Origin: Candidatus Geothrix odensensis
Lineage (GTDB): Bacteria; Acidobacteriota; Holophagae; Holophagales; Holophagaceae
Reading direction: 5' to 3'
Length of the DNA: 40,290 nt
Assembly: GCA_016714685.1 (NCBI GenBank)
Contig: JADKCH010000025.1
Location: forward strand, 1-40,290
Shown one piece after another: positions 16,229 to 25,528 of this stretch (positions are counted from its first letter, which is position 1; every line of letters starts with the position of its first letter). A model generated the notes under the pieces. That model ran no database searches, was not told the origin of the DNA, and saw only the letters and a program-made list of their open reading frames with translations. Position numbers and translations under genes: made by a program.

Positions 16229-19200
16229 TCAGATGTCCAGGTGGGCGCTGACGGAACCGGAGAAGGCCCCGCCGAGCACGCTGTAGTGGATGGTCACGGC
16301 GCCGGAGAGCGTGGGGCTCCCGGGGACCTGGAAGGCCAGGTTGGTGGCGATGCTGCCGCTGAAGATGGTGATCTTGTAGGTCTTCCAGAAGGTCTTGAAC
16401 TTCATGCCGAAGGCGGCGCCGCCATCGGCGGCGATGGTGCCCAGGAAGTGCGGGTTCTTGTCGGCGTCGATCTCGATGATCAGGTCGCCCCGCGCGTTGA
16501 GCCACGCGTTGCCCCAGATGATCCCGAAATCACCCTCCTTGCTGTAGCTGAGGGCCACGCCCGCCCCGAAGGCGGCGCCGCCGCCCACGAAATCGGCGGT
16601 CATGTAGCCCGAGCCGTCGTAGGCGTTCAGGAAGCGCGCGGTGATGGGGGCTTCGCGGGTGCCGATGTGGACGAACTGCTTGTCGGGCCCGAAGTGGAGC
16701 TCCACCTGGCCGGAGGGACGGAGCAGGCCATTGTACAGGTTGAGGTCAGCAGCCAGGGTGGCGTGGAAGGTGTCGGGCTTCCGGGTGAAGCGGACGTCGG
16801 CCGTCACCTGGTTGTCGGCGGGCTGCTTGTCGCGCCCGCAGAAGAGCCAGCCCTTGCCCTGCAGCAGGGTCGTGAGGTTCTGGCTGACGTACAGGTCCAG
16901 GCCGCCGTGGAAGGTGAACTTGTCCGAGGTGCCCGCGTCGACGCCGGCGATGAGGGCGAGGCCTAGGGAACTGTCGGGCTTGCCCTGGATGTCGGTGGTG
17001 TTGCGGATGTCATCCGGCAGGAAGTTCTGGGAGAGGCCACCCACCAGGCCATAGACCTCGAGGTTCGGCGCCACGGGGATGCCGGCCTCCGGAGCCTCGA
17101 AGTGGCCGAGGGCGTAGAAGTAGGGGAAGGAGGAGCTGGCCTGGTAGCTGCGTCCGAAGCGCATGCCCGCCTTGAGGCCGAAGGGCGAGTCGCCCACGTT
17201 CACTTTCAGGTCCGCGTCGCCAAGGAAGTAGGCGTCGCTCACCACGTCGTCCGCGCTCTTCACCTGGAAGCCGAGGCTGCCGTTGAAGGAGCCGAGGGAG
17301 GCCACGCTCTGATCCACCTTGTAGGGGTGCTCCAGCTCCATGGTGCCTTTGCCCTCGTCCTCCTTCTCGGTGGTGAACAGCAGGCGGTTGTAGAGGGTGG
17401 GCAGGATGGGGTTGATCTCCATGTCCCCGCCCAGGCCCACGTAGAACCGGCCATCGGCCTGGACGCCATAGCCGCTCTCGCCGAGGGCCAGGGGGTAGCC
17501 CCAGAGGCTCACGTGGGGCTGGTCCGGCACCGGCGACCAGCGGGAGCCCCTGAAGTCCAGCGAGAGCTCCTCGTGGCTGCCGTCGATGCCCCCGCCGCTG
17601 GCTTCCAGCACGAGGTGATCGAAGGCCACGGAGGGCAGGGCGGCCCCGGCGATGGCGAAATCGAAGCGGCCCGTGAAGTCCAGGTTCGTCGGGTTCAGCC
17701 GGGCCGCGTCCATCACCATGCTGATGCCGAGGAGCCGGGTCTTCACGGCCATGGGGCCGGCCGGGGTCTGGGTGTTGATCTCGACCTGCTCGGCCCCGTT
17801 CTGGGTGAGGCGGAAGGAGACCGGGGGCTTGAAGTCCACCAGGAGGGGCTTGGCGGTCAGGTCCATCTGGCCCGTGACCACCGGGCCGCTGGAGGAGGGC
17901 CCCTTCCATGAAGTGCAGATCGAAGGGGTCGAGGCGGACAGGGGCGATGTGCAGGTTGACCAGCTTCGTGAGCTTGGCACCCACCGAGCCGCTGAAGGTG
18001 CCGTTCCCCTCGAAGCGGCCGCCCTTGGCGGCGATGAGCACGGGGAGGCGCTCCCAGCTGGCATTGAACGTGAACAGCTCTGCCGGAAGGCCCAGGTGGT
18101 AGGCGGGGATGAAGACGCCCATCCAGCCAGCCGGCAGGCCTTCCGGCGAATGGGAAGGGGAGAAGTCGCAGAGGGTGGCGGAGAAGGAGGCATGAACCCG
18201 GTAGGCTCCGACCTCGGCCGGCGTCTTCAGGGCCGAACCCGTGGCGTAGAGGCCGTCGGAGAGGGATGCCGGGGCATCCACGAGAGCGGTCTGGTAGGTG
18301 AAGGCCGGGCCCCAGGACAGGCGCCCCGTGAGGCGGGTGCCGCCGGGATCCACGGTGCCCTTGTCCACTCGGGCTGTGCCTTTGTCAATGTCCAGGCGAT
18401 AGGTGGTGAGGGCCGAGGGATGGAGGGAGGCGGCTGGCAGGGCAAAGGTGCCGCTGAAGCCCTCCCAGGCGATCAGAGCCTTGGCCAGGGTCGAAGAGGT
18501 GGTGAGCTTCCGGGCGGCCAGGGTCCGGGTTCCGGTGGGAGCCGGTGCGGTCGGCGCGGGCGCGTGGGCGCGGATGCTGCAAGGCAGCGCCTCCGTCCGG
18601 TAGGGCTGCTCCGTGGCGCCCACCTTGCAGAAGACATTCAAGGGGAACTGCAGGCGGGTGGGCCCGCTCAGCAGCGGCGTACCCCGCTCGAAGCCGAAGG
18701 CCAGCTTCTGCATCTGCCAGGTCTGGCCCTTGTGGAGCAGGGGCAGGTCAGTGGCCAGGGCGGCGGCCACCACGCCGGAACCGCTCAGCAGGGCGCTGTC
18801 GAAACTGACCGTGCCGCCGTCGAAATGGGGTTCGGCGCCGGTGCCGCCGTGGCGGACCGGGGCCGCGATGACCACTTCGAGGTTGCCATTGAGCTTCACG
18901 CCCTGGGGGGAGAAAGTGACCTCCCCCGCGAGGAGGGTGGCGGAGAAGGCGCCCTCCGCCAGGGGCAGGTCCCCGGCGTGAGCGTCCCTTGCAGCCCCTG
19001 CGCTGCAAGGACGAGGGGAGCCACATCCAGCTTGAGGCCCGCCAGGGTCGCGGTGCCCTCCACCCGGCTGCCCTTGTCGGAGAGCACGACCTTCGTGAGG
19101 TGGTAGGTCCAGCCCTGGTGCCCGGCGGAGAAGTCCTTGAGGGCGGCGTCCAGGGTGCCTTCGGCGGTGCCGCCCTTCAGCACGAGGTTCTTGAACTCGA

Positions 19201-19471
19201 GTTTCTGGGAACCTAGGGGCTGGGGCAGCTCGAAATAGGCACTGCCGCTGAATTTCTCGGGGGTGGCATCGCCATCGGGTTCCACGCGGATGGCCTTGAA
19301 GCCACCAAGCATGAAGCTCTCCACCTGCATCTTCGGCGTGAGGAGCTTCTCCGCCAGCTTGGTCACCACTGGCTTGAGGGCCTGGACCACCTGGGGTGGC
19401 ACCTGGGGGGTGACCGGCGCGGCCGCGAGCAGGGCGACAAGGACAGAGCAGGCTCGATGCGAAGGACCCAC
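16229..19471 (-). pseudogene. Very large exported beta-rich protein of unknown family, two frameshifts
   Basis: A GTG at 19471 follows GGGAGG and opens a signal peptide (ACSVLVALLAAAPVTPQ). The product would be about 1,080 residues, dominated by amphipathic beta strands in phrases such as FSGSAYFELPQPLGSQKLEF, SKGSR-type turns, GSLGFQVKSADDVVSDAYFL and GGAAFGAGVALSYSKEGDFG. It has few helices and no recognised catalytic motif. The strand pattern recalls AsmA/TamB-like or barrel-like scaffolds, but no family is assigned. The frame changes at the C4 run 18971-18974 (LTPG into DLPLAEGAFSATLL) and near 17895-17905 (LHFMEG into SSSGPVVTGQMDL). The last 654 codons are open. It is the first gene of the three-gene exoprotein set and is followed 11 bases later by the Fn3 gene. 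Confidence 0.65.
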
Positions 19472-19857
19472 GGGAACCTCCCAGGTGAATCAGATGCGAT
19501 TGGGGTGAGACCGTGATGATAAGTGGAATACTCGTGCAGGCCCGAAGCTCGTGCTGGAAGATTCCGTTAATTTTTTATCAGGTGCCCCTGGTGTCGTGAG
19601 TCCAGGAGTCGAAGCGGGACCCCTTGGCGTGAGCATCATCTGAAGGTGGGGCGCACCTCTCGGAACGGTGAGTCAAAACACTGGGAGGTTCGCTCGACGC
19701 AAATGATGCCGACCCACAAGGACACGGTTCCGAACCGTGTCTGGCTGCGCCAGCCGCCGGCCCGCTCCGGCGTTCCACCAAGGTATGCCTCGGGCGGTCC
19801 CACCCGGCCGATTGCCAAAGGGGGTGGTTCGAATCCCAGCTTCGAGGAAGCAAACAA
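19472..19857. other. Gene-free stretch with nested inverted repeats
   Basis: No gene is supported here. Several inverted repeats follow one another: GCATCAT/ATGATGC enclosing ACCTCTC/GGGAGGT (about 19632-19709); a 10-bp perfect repeat, GACACGGTTC (19721-19730) and GAACCGTGTC (19732-19741); CTGGC/GCCAG (19741-19753); and CGCCGG/CCGGCG (19755-19772). A T-arm-like GGTTCGAATCC is at 19826-19836, but no cloverleaf can be drawn around it. The 5' end carries the promoter region of the exoprotein set, with an AT-rich patch at 19565-19579. A structured noncoding RNA or the remains of a tRNA-associated element are both possible. Confidence 0.4.
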
Positions 19858-19879
19858 AAGGCCCTCCGAAGAGGGCCTT
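19858..19879 (-). terminator. Rho-independent terminator of tRNA-Pro
   Basis: On the minus strand AAGGCCCTC and GAGGGCCTT form a perfect 9-bp stem around a TTCG tetraloop, followed by TTTGTTT. It begins 11 bases after the CCA end of the tRNA. The plus-strand reading also ends near TTTT (19887-19890), so it could act in both directions. Confidence 0.85.
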
Positions 19880-19889
19880 CCGGGTGTTT

Positions 19890-19966
<77 letters not shown>

Positions 19967-19976
19967 TGAACTATTG

Positions 19977-20001
19977 ACTCTAGACCGGGTGGGGGCGGAG
20001 G

Positions 20002-20005
<4 letters not shown>
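19977..20005 (-). promoter_or_regulatory. Promoter of tRNA-Pro
   Basis: On the minus strand TTGACC (plus 20000-20005) and TAGAGT (plus 19977-19982) are spaced by 17 bases, ending ten bases before the tRNA. The TGA inside the -35 hexamer is also the stop codon of the upstream regulator (20002-20004). Confidence 0.7.
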
Positions 20006-21816
<1,811 letters not shown>

Positions 21817-21845
21817 GGATCCATGCTGGACGGGGGGCAAGCCTT

Positions 21846-21875
21846 TGTCTAGCAGGTGGTTGGCGGGATTTTCAA
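21846..21875 (-). promoter_or_regulatory. Possible promoter of the sigma-54 regulator
   Basis: On the minus strand TTGAAA (plus 21870-21875) and TAGACA (plus 21846-21851) are separated by 18 bases, ending 30 bases before the ATG at 21816. The -10 match is poor, so confidence is low. Confidence 0.35.
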
Positions 21876-21898
21876 CAATGCCTTCCAACCCTGCCAAA

Positions 21899-21924
21899 GG
21901 AAAGGCGCCCGGAGGCGCCTTTCC
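21899..21924 (-). terminator. Terminator of the respiratory operon
   Basis: GGAAAGGCGCC and GGCGCCTTTCC form a perfect 11-bp stem with a 4-base loop, 20 bases after the stop of the rhodanese gene on the minus strand. Only a short TTT follows, but stem strength and position fit an end-of-operon terminator. Confidence 0.75.
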
Positions 21925-21943
21925 AGGGACAACCTCGTAAACC

Positions 21944-23326
21944 TTAGTCGATGGTGAATTCACCGGTGTCGATGATGGTGATCTCCGCATTCAGGAAGCG
22001 GGCGTTGTAGCCCTTCTCCTTGAGCAGGTGGTAGGCGAGCTCGGCCCGGATGCCTGTCGAGCAGTGGGTCACCACCAGAACCTTGGCGTCCTTGGGCACT
22101 TCCGCCAGGCGCGACAGCAGCGCCGTTTCCGGGATCACCAGGGCGCCCTTGATGGTGCCGTTCTTCGTTTCATCCGGGTTGCGAACATCGAGGATGAGCA
22201 CATCCTTGCGCTGCTCAGGGGCCAGGCTGGCGAGCCGGGTGAACTCGGCATTCGAGATCGAGCCGGGCCGCGGCTTGGGCACATAGGTCACGGTCGTCGC
22301 CAGCTTGCCTGGAACCAAGGGAAGGTTCGCGGCCTGCCAGGCCTGGAACCCGCCCTGGAGGACATTCACGCCGGGGTAGCCGGCCTTGACGATCTCCTGG
22401 GCCACGGTGCGGGCGCTCTCACCACCGTTGGCATCCACCACCAGCACCGGGGGCTTCAGCTTGGCGATCGGGAACTGCTTCAGCAGCTCGGCCGTCTTGC
22501 CCGGGGCCAGCGCCACTGCACCTTTGAGGGTGCCCTTGTCCGCGTCGGGGCGAAGGTCCACGACGATGGCGGGGATGTCCTTGTCGAGGAAGGCCTCCTT
22601 GAAGGACTTGGGGGCGATCACGCCGTAGTTCTTCGAGTACCAGGCGGGCATGCCCCCGACGAACACCTTGGCGTTGGTATAGCCGAGCTTCTTGGCCTTG
22701 GCCAGGGAGCCGGGGCTCATGTTGCAGGTCTTCCCGCTGCAGTAGAAGATCAGCAGGGCGGTCTTGTCGGCGGGCAGCTTGTCCACCAGCTTGTCGAAGG
22801 CCGGGAAGGGCATGTTCACGGCGGTGGGGATGTTGCCTTCCTGGAACCGCGGCGCCGGGCGGGAATCGAAGAGGAAGTACTTCCCCTTCTCGGGGCCCAT
22901 GGCCACCAGCTTCTGGACCTCATCCAGGGTGATGGTCTCGTGGGCGGCGAGCTTCACGGCGGGCTTGACGGCCACCAGGGTGGCGGTCTTCACGCCCTCC
23001 TTTTCGGTGTACTCGACCCGAACTTCATGGCCCTTCTTGATGGCCTTCAGCGTGTCATCCAGGGTGGCGCCCTTCTCTTCGGAGACCACCTTCAGGCTGG
23101 CCTTGTCATAGCGGAGGACTTCGGTGTTCTCGTCCACCTTCATCTGGAAGGACGAGCTCTTGAGGGCCAGCACCTCGAAGTTGCCGCGGAGGTTCCCAGG
23201 CGTGGTGGTGTGGCAGTTGAGACAGATCTTGGCCGTCACGGGCCGGGGGGCCACAGGATCAGCCGCGAAGGCGGTGCTCGCCAGGGCCCCGGCCCAGATG
23301 AGGTTCAGGAAGGCGTGGTGGCGCAT
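21944..23326 (-). CDS. Exported haem-binding triple-rhodanese protein
   Basis: This 460-residue protein starts at ATG 23326 (AAGGAG six bases upstream) with a signal peptide (FLNLIWAGALASTAFA). A haem c motif, CLNCH (35-39), is followed by a beta-rich segment (50-125) and three rhodanese domains. Domain 1 (about 135-235) has C196 in the loop YCSGKTC; domain 2 (245-335) has DANGGES where the cysteine should be and is presumably inactive; domain 3 (355-448) has C422 in HCSTGIR. Rhodaneses carry sulfane sulfur as cysteine persulfide, so the protein could deliver or collect sulfur for the neighbouring molybdenum enzyme and pass electrons through its haem in the periplasm. It is the last gene of the operon, 49 bases after the chaperone gene, and followed by a terminator. 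Confidence 0.88.
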   Translation of the reverse strand: MRHHAFLNLIWAGALASTAFAADPVAPRPVTAKICLNCHTTTPGNLRGNFEVLALKSSSFQMKVDENTEVLRYDKASLKVVSEEKGATLDDTLKAIKKGHEVRVEYTEKEGVKTATLVAVKPAVKLAAHETITLDEVQKLVAMGPEKGKYFLFDSRPAPRFQEGNIPTAVNMPFPAFDKLVDKLPADKTALLIFYCSGKTCNMSPGSLAKAKKLGYTNAKVFVGGMPAWYSKNYGVIAPKSFKEAFLDKDIPAIVVDLRPDADKGTLKGAVALAPGKTAELLKQFPIAKLKPPVLVVDANGGESARTVAQEIVKAGYPGVNVLQGGFQAWQAANLPLVPGKLATTVTYVPKPRPGSISNAEFTRLASLAPEQRKDVLILDVRNPDETKNGTIKGALVIPETALLSRLAEVPKDAKVLVVTHCSTGIRAELAYHLLKEKGYNARFLNAEITIIDTGEFTID

Positions 23327-23375
23327 GAAGGTCTCCTTGGAGGGATGAAACGGTAGGTAGGGCAAAGTGCGGTCG

Positions 23376-23984
23376 TTAGGCTTCTCTTGCGCCCAGGCGC
23401 TGAGGTTCCAGGGCCGGAAGGAGTCCCTCTGCGGCATGCAGGGTCACCCCGAGCAGGTCCACCACGCGGCGGTAGAAGGGATGGGCATGTCTCTGCTCCA
23501 GCTGCTCCGAGACGTGAGCCAGGAGGGGCCTGAGGTGGTCCGCAAGCAGTCGGGAGGCGGCCTCCTGGAGCCTGGGCTCGACGGGTCCCTGACGCTCGTC
23601 CATCAGGTGCAGGAGGTGGCCAAGGAGGGAGGTCATGGCGCCAAGATGATCCGCCTCATAGGGCGCCAGGATCTCCAGGTCGGCGGCGAGATAGATCTCG
23701 TGGAGATCGGCCATGACGGCCGCACAACGGAGCTCGCCGCAGCGCATCACGGATTCTTCGAGATGCAGGGTGGGGTGATCGTAACCATGCATGAAGAGCC
23801 CGGTGTAGGCGATGTCAAGCTGCTCGGCGGGGCTCTCACACACCTTCCGGATCGCCTCGTCGAGGGCCAGCTGGAGGTCAGGCGGCTCCACCAGGGGGCG
23901 GACCCCCGGTTCGAACCCGAGGCCAGGGACCAGGAGGATCGCCCCGAGCTCCTGCAGCAGCTCGCCCACCCGCTCCCGGCTCAT
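23376..23984 (-). CDS. TorD/DmsD-type redox enzyme maturation chaperone
   Basis: This 202-residue, all-helical cytoplasmic protein has the TorD-family layout: an N-terminal helical bundle (VGELLQELGAIL), a central LDIAYTGLFMHG segment (the family's Y..LF region), and a C-terminal half with HLGAMTSLLGHLLHLMDE and HPFYRRVVDLL. These chaperones hold the Tat signal peptide of a molybdenum enzyme until the cofactor is inserted, which fits the PsrA-like enzyme encoded in the same operon. It overlaps the NrfD-like gene by four bases (ATGA). Confidence 0.78.
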   Translation of the reverse strand: MSRERVGELLQELGAILLVPGLGFEPGVRPLVEPPDLQLALDEAIRKVCESPAEQLDIAYTGLFMHGYDHPTLHLEESVMRCGELRCAAVMADLHEIYLAADLEILAPYEADHLGAMTSLLGHLLHLMDERQGPVEPRLQEAASRLLADHLRPLLAHVSEQLEQRHAHPFYRRVVDLLGVTLHAAEGLLPALEPQRLGAREA

Positions 23985-24958
23985 CGGAAGCCGCTCGCCT
24001 GTCCCGCGAAGACGAACACGTAGCGCAAGGTGTAGCCGCCGATGATGACCAGGCTGGCGGCGGTCATGGCCAGGCGGGGGTTGAGGTGGAAGGTGCCCTT
24101 GCCGGTGAGCAGGGGCTTGAATTCATAGATCTCGATGGCCAGGGGAACCAGCAGGCCAGCGCCCAGGAACAGGCCCCAGAAGACGAGCGTGTAGGGGCCC
24201 CCCAGGATCAGGGCGAGCGCTTCCCGGACGGCCAGCACCGAGAGCTCGCCGTGAATGAGGTAGGGCAGCACGATGAAGAACTCGAGGGAGATGAGCACGA
24301 TATCCAGAGTGTAGAGGAACCGGACTTCCTTCAGGTCCATGGCTTCCTTGTCCAGGAGGCGCACCAGAAGGATCGTGGCCGCTCCGCTGGACAGGGCGCT
24401 GAAGAGGAACATCTGCGCCACGAGGTTGGTGTTCCAGAACGGCCGAGCCTGGACGGCTCCCAGGAGGACGCCGGTGTAGATGCCCACGCCGACGGCCAGG
24501 GGGAAACCGGCCATGGCGAGGGTGCGGCGCCAGGCAGAGGCATCCCGGTCGAGGTAGCCCCGAATCCGGGCCGGGATGCGGCTCCGGATGGCTTCAGGGA
24601 TCCGGGCCAAGAGGCCCTGCCGCTCGCCCTGCTCCAGCCAGGCCCACAGGTTCACCAGGCTCACCAGGGTGAACAGGACCAGCAGCCAGCTGCCGATGGA
24701 CATGGGACTCTGCCACCGGAAGTGGAAGAAGAGCTTCCAGAACCGCAGCGGCTTGCCGAGGTCGAAGATCAGCAGGACCGAGCCCAGGCTCACGGGCCAG
24801 GGTGCCAGCAGGGCGCCCCAGCGGGCGAGGCGGGGGAAGGCGGACTGCCCGTCCTCCTGGAACCAGGCGGCCAGGCCGGACACGAAGTAGAGACCCGCCG
24901 AGAGACCGCCCAGGAACAGGTAGTTGACGATGAGGAATTCCCACACTGGTTCATGCAT
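23981..24958 (-). CDS. NrfD/PsrC-type quinone-reactive membrane subunit
   Basis: This 325-residue polytopic protein has eight or more hydrophobic helices, the first in FLIVNYLFLGGLSAGLYFVS. This N-terminal motif and PVSLGSVLLIFDLGKPLRFWKLF are typical of NrfD/PsrC, which oxidise or reduce menaquinol in the membrane and exchange electrons with a PsrB-like Fe-S subunit. Its gene lies nine bases after the Fe-S gene and overlaps the chaperone gene, so all are translated together. It carries no cofactor motif itself. Confidence 0.9.
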   Translation of the reverse strand: MHEPVWEFLIVNYLFLGGLSAGLYFVSGLAAWFQEDGQSAFPRLARWGALLAPWPVSLGSVLLIFDLGKPLRFWKLFFHFRWQSPMSIGSWLLVLFTLVSLVNLWAWLEQGERQGLLARIPEAIRSRIPARIRGYLDRDASAWRRTLAMAGFPLAVGVGIYTGVLLGAVQARPFWNTNLVAQMFLFSALSSGAATILLVRLLDKEAMDLKEVRFLYTLDIVLISLEFFIVLPYLIHGELSVLAVREALALILGGPYTLVFWGLFLGAGLLVPLAIEIYEFKPLLTGKGTFHLNPRLAMTAASLVIIGGYTLRYVFVFAGQASGFR

Positions 24959-24967
24959 CGCCGGCTC

Positions 24968-25519
24968 CTAGAGGAGGTAATAGAGTTGAGGACCATTGCC
25001 GGTCTGCGGCTTGAGGACGCGATGGCGTCGGGTGGCCAGCAGCAGGTGGATGGGGCTCTTGGAGTCGTTGAGATCGCCGAAGACCCGCACCTTGCTGGGG
25101 CAGGTCTCGACGCAGGCGGGCAGTTCGCCGCGATCCACCCGCTGGACGCAGAAGGTGCACTTGTCCACCGTGTGCTTCTCGGGGTGGTGGAACCGGGCAT
25201 CGTAGGGGCAGGCGATGATGCAGTACTTGCAGCCGACGCAGTCGTCGTACTTCACGAGGACGATGCCGTCCTCCCGCTGCCAGCTGGCTCCCGTGGGACA
25301 GACCCGCACGCAGCTGGGATTGTCGCAGTGGTGGCACTGCTCCGGATCGAAGCTGGTCCGCAGCTTGGGGTACTCGCCGCTCTTCTCGACGTTGATCCGG
25401 TTGCGGTAGACCCCGACCGGCACCTCGTTCTCGGCCTTGCAGGCCACGACGCAGGCCTTGCAGTCGATGCACTTCTTGGAGTCGAGCACCAGGGCGTAGC
25501 GTTTCATTTTCTTGGCCAT
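24968..25519 (-). CDS. PsrB/NrfC-type four-cluster ferredoxin subunit
   Basis: This 183-residue protein has four cysteine groups for [4Fe-4S] clusters: CIDCKACVVAC, CHHCDNPSCVRVCPTG, CVGCKYCIIACPYDARF and CTFCVQR with CVETCP. This is the DmsB/PsrB/NrfC pattern of the electron-transfer subunit between a molybdenum catalytic subunit and a membrane anchor. It has no signal peptide and would be carried by the Tat signal of its partner. It sits between the catalytic and membrane subunit genes with nine-base gaps. Confidence 0.93.
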   Translation of the reverse strand: MAKKMKRYALVLDSKKCIDCKACVVACKAENEVPVGVYRNRINVEKSGEYPKLRTSFDPEQCHHCDNPSCVRVCPTGASWQREDGIVLVKYDDCVGCKYCIIACPYDARFHHPEKHTVDKCTFCVQRVDRGELPACVETCPSKVRVFGDLNDSKSPIHLLLATRRHRVLKPQTGNGPQLYYLL

Positions 25520-25528
25520 GGTCTCTCC

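Noticed and set aside
19520..19560. Direct repeat CTCGTGC as an operator pair or attachment site
   Set aside because: Two seven-base copies in GC-rich DNA are easily due to chance and no integrase or mobile gene is present.
19700..19745. tmRNA, because GCAAATGAT could encode the start of a tag (Ala-Asn-Asp)
   Set aside because: No conserved tmRNA ends, no short tag with Leu-Ala-Ala and stop, and no acceptor pairing were found.
19826..19836. GGTTCGAATCC as the T arm of a second tRNA on the plus strand
   Set aside because: The flanking five-base stem does not pair (GGTGG against CCCAG), and no D arm, anticodon stem or acceptor can be drawn upstream.
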